64,000 nt of DNA from Candidatus Microthrix subdominans (GCA_016719385.1 JADJZA010000001.1:1054001-1118000), one strand, 5' to 3'; shown: positions 13,770 to 23,027, counted from the stretch's first letter. Program-made: numbers and translations. The notes: generated from the letters alone by a model not told the origin.

Positions 13770-14915
13770 ATGCAAGACCTACTGACCCGGCTCTACCGCA
13801 CCAAGACGCTCCTCTCAAGCGTCGTCTTGGTCATGGCTGGCGTCCTCCTCATGGTCATCGGCAAACGCCTGGACGGCGACGCAACCAGTTGGATCGCCCT
13901 GCTCCCATGGTCCGAGCTGGGCGGCATCCTGATCGGTGCTGGTCTGCTCTCGGTCTGGCTCGACCACTTCCTCAACCGCGAGCAAGCGGCAATCGAGGAG
14001 CTTCGACTGCGCACCATCCTCCATGAGCAGGCGCCTGCCATGCGGGACGCCGTCCTGGAAGCCTTCGCCGCCAATCATGAAGACCTGGCCCGAGTGGCCA
14101 CCCCACATGCTGGATCACGTCATCACCAACAGCCTGGCGCTGCGTCTGGATGACCAGCAGTTCGCCAGCGAGATCTACACCGACATCCGCGAGCAGGCCG
14201 TCGGCGCCAGCGAACGGTGGCATGACGCCCATCTATCCATCGAACTCAGTCCACTTCCCATGGGAAGTGGTGTCGCCAAGTCCAACACCACCGAAGCCGA
14301 TACCAGCGGATTCTTCACCGTTACGGTCCGCTGGGAGTACACCGCTATTCCCAAGCATCCGCAACGCCGCTTCGTCTGCCTGTCTGACCGAGACGAGTAC
14401 GCCGAACTGGCAGGCCAGCGGGGAGCAACCTCAGCCTGGTTCCTCAAGCCGGTGGATGGAGTCGACGCCAGCAAGCCGGACTCGTTCCAGCTACTTCGCT
14501 TTGCCGTCAACGGGGAAGAGCGTGCTATTCGACGCTCTGCCAAGAAGACGGGTCAGACCTACACCGCCAACGTCGGCCAAGGCCTCATTGACGCAGCCGA
14601 ACCCGTAACCATCTCGTACACCTACCAGACCATCACGCGCCAGCATGGCCATCTGCTGTTCTTCGATATCGAGCAACCCACCCGAGACCTCAAGGTCGAC
14701 TTCGACTACACCGATTGCGGCATCGACACCGTTAGCACCCTCGACCTCATCCCGTCCGTCAGACCCACGCGCATCGAACACTCCCCAGACAGCGTTCCCA
14801 ACCCAACCGCACCATCCGAGTCGACCTCGACGGCTGGATCTTCCCACGATCAGGCGTGGCGTTCGTCTGGACGCTGGACCGTGAAGTATCTGCGGCAACG
14901 CCACGCTCATTCTGA
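13770..14915 (+). pseudogene. Two-TM sensor-like protein gene with two frame disruptions
   Basis: The first frame encodes two membrane helices (about residues 13-32 and 44-64) and a helical linker up to FAANHEDLARVATP. At the CCCC run 14101-14104 one extra C moves the reading frame. The continuation HMLDHVITNSLALRLDDQQF runs on through a beta-rich domain (FFTVTVRWEY, RRFVCLSDRDEY, LLFFDIEQPTRDLKVDFDYTDCGI). A tandem CCCAA duplication at 14797-14806 shifts it again. The last frame, TIRVDLDGWIFPRSGVAFVW, ends at TGA 14915. Removing one C and one CCCAA gives a continuous protein of about 379 residues. Architecture suggests a membrane-tethered sensor or effector of unknown function, with a decayed copy at 8.8 kb. 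Confidence 0.65.
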
Positions 14916-15099
14916 AACTCAAGTCTGGCACCGTTGGGGTTCGCTTCAGCCGCTGGGCGTAGGTCGGATGCGCGCGAAGGGGTAGGTACTGACGGTCACC
15001 GCATCACCAAGAGGTGCTCAAGTTGCAGCCGTGTAGTCTTGAGCTACCACCTCCAGCTGGTCACAACCAGTGATCCTCCTCTGTTAGGTCATCCATCAC

Positions 15100-15520
15100 A
15101 TGCGCACCTTGTACCTGGATAGCTACCTTGGTCCAGTACAGGATCGGTCGGTCTTTGAGGCCTCGGTGTCACCGCACGACTACGACGTGGTCGTCTGGGA
15201 GCCGCACCACACGTTCCGACGCTACGAAGATCGCGCAAATGGAAACTTGGAGAAGGGCCGTCCTGCGCTGTCGGTGGACATAGGGGCAAGCTTCGCGCCC
15301 TTACAAACGAATGGCGGAAGAGATTTCGGGAATATATGGTGGACGGTGGCATTCTGGTCGTTTTGCTCCCTGATGACGTCAGGCTGATGCTGGAGAGAGA
15401 CCTCGAACGCATCGCGCGCAACTCGTGGAGCAATTCGAATCCTTCCAAATACAGCGTTGGACATTCTGACGGCCATCCCGCTCGGCGTGAAGACGTCCTT
15501 GGAGGAACGGGTCGCATGAT
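15100..15520 (+). pseudogene. N-terminal part of a nuclease-type defence protein, frame-disrupted
   Basis: MRTLYLDSYLGPVQDRSVFE through YDVVVWEPHHTFRRYED and GRPALS reads in one frame. After the CCC at 15298-15300 the sensible frame changes (LTNEWRKRFREYMVDGGILV, VLLPDD). Near 15390 (GAGAGAGA) it changes again to IRILPNTALDILTAIPLGVK, ending LEERVA and TGA at 15520. One missing C restores the first join. The order (short N-terminal segment, GGILVVLLP strand, then the nuclease gene) resembles single long proteins in other bacteria, so this and the next feature are probably one original gene. Confidence 0.5.
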
Positions 15521-16481
15521 TGAGATAACTGACCCCAGATTTTCAGGGCTGGCTGCGGCTTGGGACGGCCACTTGACTTACCATCGATCAATCACGGCGC
15601 CTGTAGCCACGCTGGCGCCGGGACTGCGAATCCAAGGCACCCAGCGGGTAGTAGGCGGGCGTGTTAAGGGTGAGGAAAGAGGCACGGTAGTACTGCTGCC
15701 TGATGTTCAGCGCGAGGGTTCCGGCATCAATAGCGGGTCGAACCAAGCGAGTCGTGGCAGCGATGTACTAGCCGACGAGTTCAATCGTTGGTTGGCTGAA
15801 ACGTTCACAGAAGAGCCAAATGAGCTACCAGACTGGACTAAAATCTATCAGTTTGCGTCAGAGCTGAAACGAGACGCTACGCGGCAGAAACTCGAAGAGC
15901 AGCGTAGCAACGCCTCAAAGAACCTTGAGGCATTGGCAAGTTCCCAGATGCAGGATGATCGTCTTAAACAGCTCATAGCCGCGACTGGAAAGCCGCTTGA
16001 GGAAGTTGTTTCTGAAGCCCTTTGCTTTCTAGGCTTCAAAGTAGAAGAGCGCGAGGGGCGTCGAGCCGATATCTATGCCACTGGCAGTAGCGGCGACAGA
16101 GTTCTTGTCGAGGTCAAAGGGGTTTCCAAGAGCGCAAGTGAACGGAATGCGGCCCAGCTTGAGAAGTGGGTGCTAGAGGCCATGGATGCCGACGAGCGAC
16201 GCAAGGGTATCCTGATTGTCAATGGATGGAGAGATCGACCGTTGTCGAGTCGCTGCTCGCCAGTCTTTCCAAATCAGATGGTTGGCTTCAGTACGGCGCG
16301 CAGCCATTGCCTAATGACGACGACTCAGTTGCTCGGAATGGTCATTCGTTGCGGCGAGGACAAGTCCTTGCTGCGCGAAGCCGAGGAGAGCATCCTGTCG
16401 ACAGTTGGGCGGCTCGAAGGGTGGGATGATATTGGTTCGATCTTCGCCAAAGTGCCAGATGACGAGATCCGTGGGACTTAG
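15518..16481 (+). CDS. PD-(D/E)XK-type nuclease-domain protein (321 aa)
   Basis: From ATG 15518 (overlapping the upstream TGA, GGAGG 10 bases before) the protein has a beta-rich part with GTVVLLPDVQREGS. A charged coiled coil (about residues 120-160) follows, and then an endonuclease-like core: EVVSEALCFLGFKVEEREGR, RADIYATG, VLVEVKGVSKSA. The Asp in RADI and the Glu/Lys in VEVKG match a PD-(D/E)XK active site. After it come AAQLEKWV and a strand ILIVNGWRD, as in nuclease domains that process foreign DNA. It lies in a row of defence-like genes. Target unknown. Confidence 0.6.
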
Positions 16482-16602
16482 CGGACAAGATGCTAGACGG
16501 TCGCCCTGAATCGCCGTTTTCCAGGTTTGAGAGGAACCCTTAGAAACCGCTCATCTCGGCTCCAAGCGCTAGCTCTGATCGGCTTCATGAGGAAGGAGTA
16601 CT

Positions 16603-17712
16603 ATGGCTGACCATATATCGACTCACTACGTGAAGAGCGGGTACGCAACGTCCGACGACATTGTGCTGAGCCAGACGCCGACCACGCGTACCGTGCTCCG
16701 CCCTGCGCTTCACGCTGGTGGCGTCAGAGGGGAGGTCATTCGCCAGAAGATCGGAGAAGAGGGCAATTGGGCTGACATCAATGATGTCGATTTCCGAAAG
16801 CTTCCGGCTGATTGCGGTGTGGCGATTGAGCTAAGCACCGAAGCCACCGCTCTTCTACACACGAAACTCACGCAGCTATACGAAGTCCAGAAGCAGAAAG
16901 GGGCTGCGCCTGGTGACCATAGCTATGTTGTCGCCGGGAGCGATGAGGTTGTTCTAGTAACCGGTGCCACGCGACAGAAGGCGATCAAGGAACTGGTTGA
17001 CGGAGACCATTCCGAGGAGTTCTGGAACGAACTTGCCAAGAAGGATGCCGATCTTGCATCTCGCCTTGCTGCTAGTCAGCTCCAGCTTGTCCGAGAAACT
17101 GCGATACGGCAGTTTGCCGATGATATTGCCACCTACGTTAGCGACGAGGATCACTGGCAACAGTTCTTTGAGACCCATCCGTGGATGCTCCAAGCTGCAT
17201 TCTCCTCCCCTGTATTCATGCTACGGGGCGAGGCGTACGTAGGCGGGAAACGAGCCGCTGGTCGACAGGGCAGCGGTGGCGTAGCAACGGATTTCCTCTT
17301 TTCAGACGAAAGCACAAAAGTTTCGCGGTCGTCGAGATTAAGACACCTGGAGAGAAGCTCGTTGGTGGGCTGCATCGAGGTAGGGGCAGATAGCGGCGAT
17401 GCCCAAGAGATCTATTCGGCCTCTCCCGGACTTAGCGGCGGAGTTGTCCAAACGCGGAATCAGATGGCGGTAGCGGTTGACCACTTCAAATCAGTAATCG
17501 GTGATGAGTTCAAGGACCTGAATCAGATCCATCCCAAAGGCGTTTTGATTGTCGGCGATTCGTCGGGTCTCACGGAGCGAAAGAAGGCTTCGTTCAATTT
17601 CTTCCGGCAGGGACTGTTTAGTATGACTGTCATTACCTATGATGAGCTACTCAGCCGTTTAGGGATTCTCTACGACGTCCGCGTTGAGGAGCTGGGTGAG
17701 CCCAAGCGCTGA
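16603..17712 (+). CDS. Shedu-like (DUF4263) defence nuclease with compensating frameshifts over the active site
   Basis: A 369-residue frame. Its C-terminal half shows the Shedu/DUF4263 pattern: HWQQFFETHPWML, YVGGKRAAGRQGSGGVATDF, IYSASPGLSGGVVQTRNQ, HPKGVLIVGDSSGLT and MTVITYDELLSRLGI. The expected catalytic strand, FAVVEIKTPGEKLVG, is present at about 17325-17366 but in another frame. A base is missing at the AAAA run 17316-17319 and one is extra at GGG 17367-17369. As written, the product lacks the E-x-K motif and would be inactive. If these are sequencing errors the gene encodes an intact Shedu nuclease. The N-terminal half probably senses the trigger. Confidence 0.75.
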   Translation: MADHISTHYVKSGYATSDDIVLSQTPTTRTVLRPALHAGGVRGEVIRQKIGEEGNWADINDVDFRKLPADCGVAIELSTEATALLHTKLTQLYEVQKQKGAAPGDHSYVVAGSDEVVLVTGATRQKAIKELVDGDHSEEFWNELAKKDADLASRLAASQLQLVRETAIRQFADDIATYVSDEDHWQQFFETHPWMLQAAFSSPVFMLRGEAYVGGKRAAGRQGSGGVATDFLFSDESTKVSRSSRLRHLERSSLVGCIEVGADSGDAQEIYSASPGLSGGVVQTRNQMAVAVDHFKSVIGDEFKDLNQIHPKGVLIVGDSSGLTERKKASFNFFRQGLFSMTVITYDELLSRLGILYDVRVEELGEPKR

Positions 17713-17910
17713 GTCTCCAATGACATCCAGTAGTACTCCGCCGTACGTCGTCATACTTCGCGCGTGACCGTCGCTTCAGCGCGCCACACGTTGCACCCGA
17801 TCCTGTACAACAGGGTTAGAGAGCTGGTCGATGAGGGGCACTTCCAGAACCCGTGTGGGCAAAGGGATCTTGACGCACAAGGGGACTGGACCCACCAGGC
17901 CGTCGGAGTG

Positions 17911-18460
17911 TCAGCCCTGATTGGCCGGAGTTCCTCGCGCTCCCAGGGCCGTCGCAATTCCCGCGGTCCACCGTTCGATGTCCATCCAATCGCGGTGATC
18001 GCCATACGTCCCGCCACAGAGCCGAAGAAAGAGGTTGCCTGCCGCCGACCAGTGCGTCCGTTCAATCGCTCCGGCGAAGTATCGATGGTCACGGAGATCG
18101 ATTGGGCGTTGGACCTCGGAGACGGTCGGTGGGACTTTCCGGCGTCGTCGCTATCCGGGCCAACCGTTCGCTGAGGAAGCTGGTCGTCTCCCCGATGGAA
18201 CAAACGCTGAAGAGCCAGACAGGGCTCGCTAAGGCCTCAGCGTGCGCCCGCATGAATTCATCGCCGCTCGGAAGCCACTTCTGGTTGTGGATCGCGCTGC
18301 CGATGATCACCGCCTCGTAGGCGTTCACAGCATCGATCTCGTCCACTGGGTGCACGTCGACCTCGAAGCCCGCTGCTCTGAGGTGCTCACCCACCCTCGA
18401 TGCAATGCCCTTCGTCGATCCGTAGGCGCTGGCGTAACCAACGAGCACCGTCATGATCAA
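17911..18460 (-). pseudogene. Flavodoxin-domain protein (HemG-like), one frameshift
   Basis: Starts MIMTVLVGYASAYGSTKGIA, a flavodoxin FMN-phosphate loop (GYASAYGST), followed by VDEIDAVNAYEAVIIGSAIH and WLFSVCSIGETT. After SERLARIATTPESP the frame must change: the rest, VQRPIDLRDHRYFAGAIERT and YGDHRDWMDIERWT, ends at TGA 17911. Removing one base from GGG 18131-18133 (CCC on the coding strand) joins the two parts into about 182 residues, the usual size. HemG-type flavodoxins oxidise protoporphyrinogen or act as general electron carriers. It is the first core-like gene after the accessory region. Confidence 0.7.
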
Positions 18461-18662
18461 CCCCCGGACGAGTCAGACTCTTGCCAGTCTAGGCTGGAAC
18501 CTGCCGCCGGGCAGGGCCGAGGGTCGCCGGGATTGAAGGCGCTCCTGCGAGGATCAGTGCGCTTTCCATCGGCCTTATCCGCTTCAAAGACCGGCCAGTT
18601 GCGACCCCGACCGTTGGTTGCACGGTGACCCGAAGGTGGCGAAGCGGAACACGTGGACCGTT

Positions 18663-19799
18663 CTACGGGTCATCCGCCTGATCCGTGCCGGGGGAGGGGA
18701 CCTTGGCCCTCAGCCCGACGATCCGGTCGGCCCCACGCCGTACCCAGCCGACGATGGCCGAGGCCTCCGCCGGCGTGAGAAAGGCCAGATACGCAATGGT
18801 GACCGTGGCGGGAAACAGGCCGAGCCGCAACACGTAGCCCAGCGCCGCATGGAACCCCACGCCGAGCACGATGCCCCAGCGGCGGGTTCGTCGGTTGATC
18901 AACAGGATCGGGATGGCCACCTCGGTGGCGAGGGTGCCCCAGGTCATCAGGTTGTGGGCCGCCGACGAGGTCAGCATGAACTCAGGCACCCAGAAACGCC
19001 GCATCGACTGCAGGTTGAGCGCACGGATGGTTGCCGTGCCGCCGAGCCAGGTGCTGCCCTCCATCTTGTCCAAGACGGTGACGATGTACATGGCGATGAT
19101 CTGGATGCGGATGACCACGAGGCCCCATGGGGGGCCCGTCGGCGGCTCGCTCAGCCCGAGTCGACCCACCGCCGTGTTGAGCCCATCGGCAGGGGCGATC
19201 ACGGCGTACAGGGCGATGAACAACAACAACAGGCGGAGGACGTCGTCGCCGCCGTTGAGCATCAGCGGCGCCGAGGCCATCAGGCTGGTCACCGCCACAA
19301 AAGCCACCGGGGCCGCCAGCCTGACAGCCACCCCGAGCGCCATCGCCAGGCCTCCGAGCACGGCCAGGCCCAGCACCACACCCACCGCTATGTCCCCGGT
19401 CCACCATCTGAAGACCGAGAACTGGCCGGCGCGGGGTCCCTGGGACGGCACGATCGAGGACGAGCCGTACAGGTCGGCGAGGTCGGGCAGCAACGTCAGC
19501 CCCCAGAACATGACCAAGGCGCCGACGCCGCTGCGCAGCAGCACCCAGTTGTCGAGCCGTTGGGTGCGAAGGAGCGGGTCGGTGACCGTACGGGCCAACC
19601 GCCGAGCGGGGTTGACGCGCCGGGCCTTCTGGGCCGTTCCGCCATCTCCCGGAGGATCGGTTGCCGCTGGCTCGATCGTCGGCGGGTCGGTTGTCGCCGG
19701 CTCGATCGTCGCCGGGTTGGTTGATGCCGGGTCGGTTGCTCGGGGCTCGGGCGGACTGGGCGTTGGATCGGTTTGCGGTGACCCGATGATCTCGGTCAT
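18663..19799 (-). CDS. HTTM-domain membrane protein (vitamin K carboxylase-like fold), 378 aa
   Basis: Begins MTEIIGSPQT with an imperfectly repeated Pro/Thr/Asp-rich head (PATIEPATTDPPTIEPAATD). It then has RTQRLDNWVLLRSGVGALVM and six to seven hydrophobic segments, with the HTTM-typical Arg-x-Gly first helix, DKMEGSTWLGG loop and LTSSAAHNLMTWGT before the last helices. HTTM proteins are membrane proteins distantly related to vitamin K-dependent gamma-carboxylase; their actinobacterial role is not known. The ATG overlaps the stop of the upstream gene (ATGA), so the two act together. Confidence 0.75.
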   Translation of the reverse strand: MTEIIGSPQTDPTPSPPEPRATDPASTNPATIEPATTDPPTIEPAATDPPGDGGTAQKARRVNPARRLARTVTDPLLRTQRLDNWVLLRSGVGALVMFWGLTLLPDLADLYGSSSIVPSQGPRAGQFSVFRWWTGDIAVGVVLGLAVLGGLAMALGVAVRLAAPVAFVAVTSLMASAPLMLNGGDDVLRLLLLFIALYAVIAPADGLNTAVGRLGLSEPPTGPPWGLVVIRIQIIAMYIVTVLDKMEGSTWLGGTATIRALNLQSMRRFWVPEFMLTSSAAHNLMTWGTLATEVAIPILLINRRTRRWGIVLGVGFHAALGYVLRLGLFPATVTIAYLAFLTPAEASAIVGWVRRGADRIVGLRAKVPSPGTDQADDP

Positions 19800-20474
19800 T
19801 GGTCGGTCTTCTCGACCCGCCCGTCGGGGGAGGCGTCGGCGGGCTTTTCCTTGACCGCACCGGGAGCCTCCGGGTCGAGCACGACGTACTCGTTGGTCGG
19901 GATGTCCAAGCGGGCGAACGTAAATGCTCGTTCGGTGCCGGCGTCGTCCGGGTTGTCGGCCTCCCGGTCGATCCAGCGGCGGCGGAGCTCGATCTTCTGA
20001 GGATCGCCCCGATGCTTTCAACTGCGCCAGCGACCACTGGAGCACCTCCGGCCACCGTGTGGCCGCCGACGTTGGGGTCACCCGCTCCCGGACCTTGCGC
20101 CAGCGCTCCGACCGGGCGGTCGGCAGCCAGGCGGGCCCGCTCGGCAACGATTCGACGGTGACCTTCCCGTCGGCATCGGTGATGACGAAGTCGAGCTGCA
20201 CATCGGTGGTTGGCGGGTCGGGCGCAAACAAGGCCCAGTTTTGGTTGAGGCTGACGGCGTCACCGGTGCTGTACACCCACTTCGGAATGTGCCGGGTGAT
20301 CGGTGCGTCCGGCAAGGCGTAGATGACGATGAAAACGCCGGTGACGGCCACGACGGCAACGCCGAGCACCGACCGGAAGGCGTGCGCTGCCTTCCTGGCT
20401 CCTCTTCCCGCCTCGGGAGACGCCTCGCCCTCGGTGTCGGCGGTGCTGGCATCGCTGCAAACCGAGTCGGGCAT
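19796..20474 (-). pseudogene. DUF5819-like membrane protein, one frameshift, paired with HTTM gene
   Basis: Starts MPDSVCSDAS; one N-terminal helix (VLGVAVVAVTGVFIVIYALP) is followed by LNQNWALFAPDPPTTDVQLD, the NQNW-FAPDP motif of DUF5819-type proteins that accompany HTTM proteins. After LAQLKASG an extra G in a G4 run (CCCC on plus, 20007-20010) shifts the frame. The proper continuation, GDPQKIELRRRWIDREADNP to SPDGRVEKTDQ, ends at 19796. Without this base the protein is about 225 residues and the ATGA overlap with the HTTM gene is restored. Reading through the shift falsely fuses the two genes. Confidence 0.65.
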
Positions 20475-20533
20475 CGCGCCACGCTACCGATTCCGCCGGG
20501 TTGGCGTGCCGAGGACCGGACGGGTCCGAGCGG

Positions 20534-21682
20534 TTACAGCCCGAGCGAACGCCCGATGATCTCCTTCATGATCTCGGTGGTACCGCCATAGATCGTGGTG
20601 ACGCGGGCATCGGCGTAGGCCCGACCGATCGGGTACTCGGTCATGTAGCCGTACCCACCGTGGAGCTGAACGCCCCGATCGACGACCCTGCCCTGCAACT
20701 CGGTGCACCACCACTTGGCCATCGCCGCTTCTTCGACGGTCAGGCTGCCGGCGTTGAGCGCGACGATCGCCCGGTCGATGAACGCCTGGGCGACCTCAAC
20801 CTCGGTGTGGCACTCGGCCAGCGTAAATCGGCTGTTCTGAAACGAGCCGATGTTCTGACCGAAGGCCTGACGTTCGCGGACGTAGTCGAGCGTCCAGCCG
20901 AGCGCTGCGCGAGCGGTTGCCACCCCGGTGACGGCGATGCTGAGGCGTTCCTGGGCCAGGTTGGACACCAGGTAGCTGAAGCCGGCCCCCTCCTCGCCCA
21001 GCAGGTTGTCGACCGGCACGGCGACGTCGTTGAAGAACAGCTCGGCGGTGTCCTGGCTGTGCATCCCGACCTTGTCCAGGTTGCGGCCGCGTTCGAAGCC
21101 CTCCATCCCCGCCTCGACCACCATGAGCGAGATCCCCCGGTGGCGCTGGGTCGGGTCGGTCTTGGCGGCGACGATCACCAGGTCGGCGTTGATGCCGTTG
21201 GTGATGAAGGTCTTGGAGCCGGAGAGCCGGTAATGGTCGCCGTCCCGGATGGCGGTGGTCGACATCGATGCCAGGTCGGAGCCGATGCCCGGCTCGGTCA
21301 TCGCCACCGCTGTGATCAGCTCGCCCGAGGCGATCCCGGGCAGCCAACGCCGTCGTTGGGCCTCGCCGCAGTACGCAAGGAAATACGGCGTCGTGATGTC
21401 GTTGTGCAGGGTGAGGCCCAGGCCGGCCCCACCGATGCCCGCCGCCGCCAACTCCTCGGCGAGCACCACGTTGAAGCGGAAGTCATCGCTGCCACCACCG
21501 CCGTACTCCTCGGGTACGGCCATGCCGACGAAACCGTGGGATCCGGCGTCGCTGAAGAGGCTGCGGGGCGCCAGGCCGTCCCGCTCCCAGTCGAGGTAGT
21601 GCGGGGTGACCTCGGCCGAGATCCAGTCGGCCACGCTGGCCCGAAACAGTTCGTGCTCGTCATCGAACAGGTCGCGATCCAT
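20534..21682 (-). CDS. Acyl-CoA dehydrogenase (382 aa)
   Basis: Full-length ACAD-fold flavoprotein: N-terminal helices, PEEYGGGGSDD, FAD/substrate motif AVAMTEPGIGSDLASM, middle beta domain SKTFITNGINADL, and C-terminal RVTTIYGGTTEIMKEIIGR. The Glu of GGTTEIM is the usual catalytic base. It oxidises an acyl-CoA to the 2-enoyl-CoA with electrons passed to ETF. The exact chain length cannot be told. It is alone on the minus strand between the DUF5819-like gene and argJ. Start ATG 21682. Confidence 0.9.
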   Translation of the reverse strand: MDRDLFDDEHELFRASVADWISAEVTPHYLDWERDGLAPRSLFSDAGSHGFVGMAVPEEYGGGGSDDFRFNVVLAEELAAAGIGGAGLGLTLHNDITTPYFLAYCGEAQRRRWLPGIASGELITAVAMTEPGIGSDLASMSTTAIRDGDHYRLSGSKTFITNGINADLVIVAAKTDPTQRHRGISLMVVEAGMEGFERGRNLDKVGMHSQDTAELFFNDVAVPVDNLLGEEGAGFSYLVSNLAQERLSIAVTGVATARAALGWTLDYVRERQAFGQNIGSFQNSRFTLAECHTEVEVAQAFIDRAIVALNAGSLTVEEAAMAKWWCTELQGRVVDRGVQLHGGYGYMTEYPIGRAYADARVTTIYGGTTEIMKEIIGRSLGL

Positions 21683-21764
21683 GGCGCTCCTCGGGGGTCG
21701 GTACCGGCGGTGAGCGATTGCTCATCGGGGGTGGAACCGGTGGTGCGGAATCTAATGTGTCGTC

Positions 21765-22931
21765 ATGGAACTGCCTCCCGGCTTCACCGCCCACGTCGGA
21801 AACATCGGTATTCGCGACGACACCACCGACTTTGCGGTGATCGCCTGCTCGGGGGTTGCCACCGCTGCGGCGCGTTTCACCCGCAGCCGCTTCGCCGGGC
21901 CGTCGGTGGAGGTCTCTCGTCGGGCGCTGGCCGATGAGCGGCTGCGGGCGGTGGTCGTCGTGTCGAAGAACGCCAACGTGGCCACCGGCGCTGCGGGTTT
22001 GGCCGATGCCGAGGAACTCGCGCAGCGGGTCGGGGACCTGGTCGAGGGGGAGCCCACCGACGTGCTGGTCACGTCGACCGGGGTGATCGGGCGGCCCTAT
22101 CCCATGGACCGGGTGCGCCGTTACCTCGACGACCTCACCAGCCACGCCGGTCGGGCCGAGCGCTTTCCGGTCACCGACGCCGGCGCCGTCGCCGAGGCGA
22201 TGATGACGACCGACACCGTTCCCAAGATGGCCGAGGCGCAGGTGGGCGACTGCCGGATCGTGGGCGTGGCCAAGGGTGTCGGCATGATCGAGCCGGACAT
22301 GGCGACGATGTTGGCCTTCGTGTTCACCGACGCCGAGCTGCCCGCCGCCGAACTGGACCGCATGTTCGGCCGGGTGGTCGACCGCACGTTCAACTCGCTC
22401 TCGGTCGATACCGACACCTCGACATCCGACACGGCGGCGGTGCTCGCCTCCGGGCTTGGTGGCCCGGTCAATCCGGCGTCGTTCGAGGTCGGCCTGGAAG
22501 CGGTCTGTCTGGACCTGACCCGTCAGCTGGCCAGCGACGGGGAAGGGGCGCAAACGCTGATCGTCGTGCGGGTCGAGGGCGCCCGCGACGACGATCAGGC
22601 CCGGCGGGCGGCCAAGGCGGTGGTCAACTCGCCGTTGGTCAAGACCGCCGTGCACGGCGCCGACCCCAACTGGGGTCGGGTCGTGATGGCGATCGGCAAG
22701 CTGTCCGACGACAACGACATCGACCAGCAAGCGGTGTCGGTGCGCTTCGGTGAGGCCGAGGTGTACCCAAAGCCTCCGGACGACGTGGACCTGACCGCGC
22801 TGTCTGACTACATGGCCGGCGACGAGGTGCTGATCACCGTCGACCTGGCCATCGCCGACGGCGCCTGGGTGGTCTACGGCTGCGACCTGACCGACGGCTA
22901 TGTCCGCATCAACGCCGACTACACGACTTGA
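21765..22931 (+). CDS. argJ: Glutamate N-acetyltransferase / amino-acid acetyltransferase (ArgJ family)
   Basis: 388 residues with ArgJ hallmarks: VVVSKNANVATGAAG, VLVTSTGVIGRP, MMTTDTVPK and the self-cleavage site EPDMATMLAFVFTDA, where the Thr of A-TML becomes the nucleophile of the beta chain. A C-terminal DPNWGRVVMAIG segment follows. ArgJ transfers acetyl from N-acetylornithine to glutamate in arginine synthesis. No argC, argB or argD is adjacent, unlike the usual actinobacterial arg operon, so the other genes must lie elsewhere. Start ATG 21765. Confidence 0.9.
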   Translation: MELPPGFTAHVGNIGIRDDTTDFAVIACSGVATAAARFTRSRFAGPSVEVSRRALADERLRAVVVVSKNANVATGAAGLADAEELAQRVGDLVEGEPTDVLVTSTGVIGRPYPMDRVRRYLDDLTSHAGRAERFPVTDAGAVAEAMMTTDTVPKMAEAQVGDCRIVGVAKGVGMIEPDMATMLAFVFTDAELPAAELDRMFGRVVDRTFNSLSVDTDTSTSDTAAVLASGLGGPVNPASFEVGLEAVCLDLTRQLASDGEGAQTLIVVRVEGARDDDQARRAAKAVVNSPLVKTAVHGADPNWGRVVMAIGKLSDDNDIDQQAVSVRFGEAEVYPKPPDDVDLTALSDYMAGDEVLITVDLAIADGAWVVYGCDLTDGYVRINADYTT

Positions 22932-22955
22932 GGGTCGTGCCGTCGACGCGGAGAG

Positions 22956-23027
22956 AGCGGGTGACGAGAATCGAACTCGCATAACCAGTTTGGAAGACTG
23001 GGACTCTAGCCATTGAGCTACACCCGC
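22956..23027 (-). tRNA. tRNA-Gly (TCC)
   Basis: Cloverleaf on the minus strand: acceptor GCGGGTG/CACCCGC, D arm with AGCTCAATGGCTAGAGT, anticodon loop CTTCCAA (anticodon TCC), T arm GAGTTCGATTCTC. 72 bases, discriminator T, CCA not encoded. Confidence 0.95.

Noticed and set aside
17764..18174. Plus-strand 136-aa frame
   Set aside because: It lies mostly antisense to the C-terminal half of the flavodoxin and has no recognisable features.
18663..20474. A single 603-aa fusion protein
   Set aside because: The middle (RSSEDRAPPPLDRPG and on) is a frameshifted reading; correcting one base gives two coupled genes.
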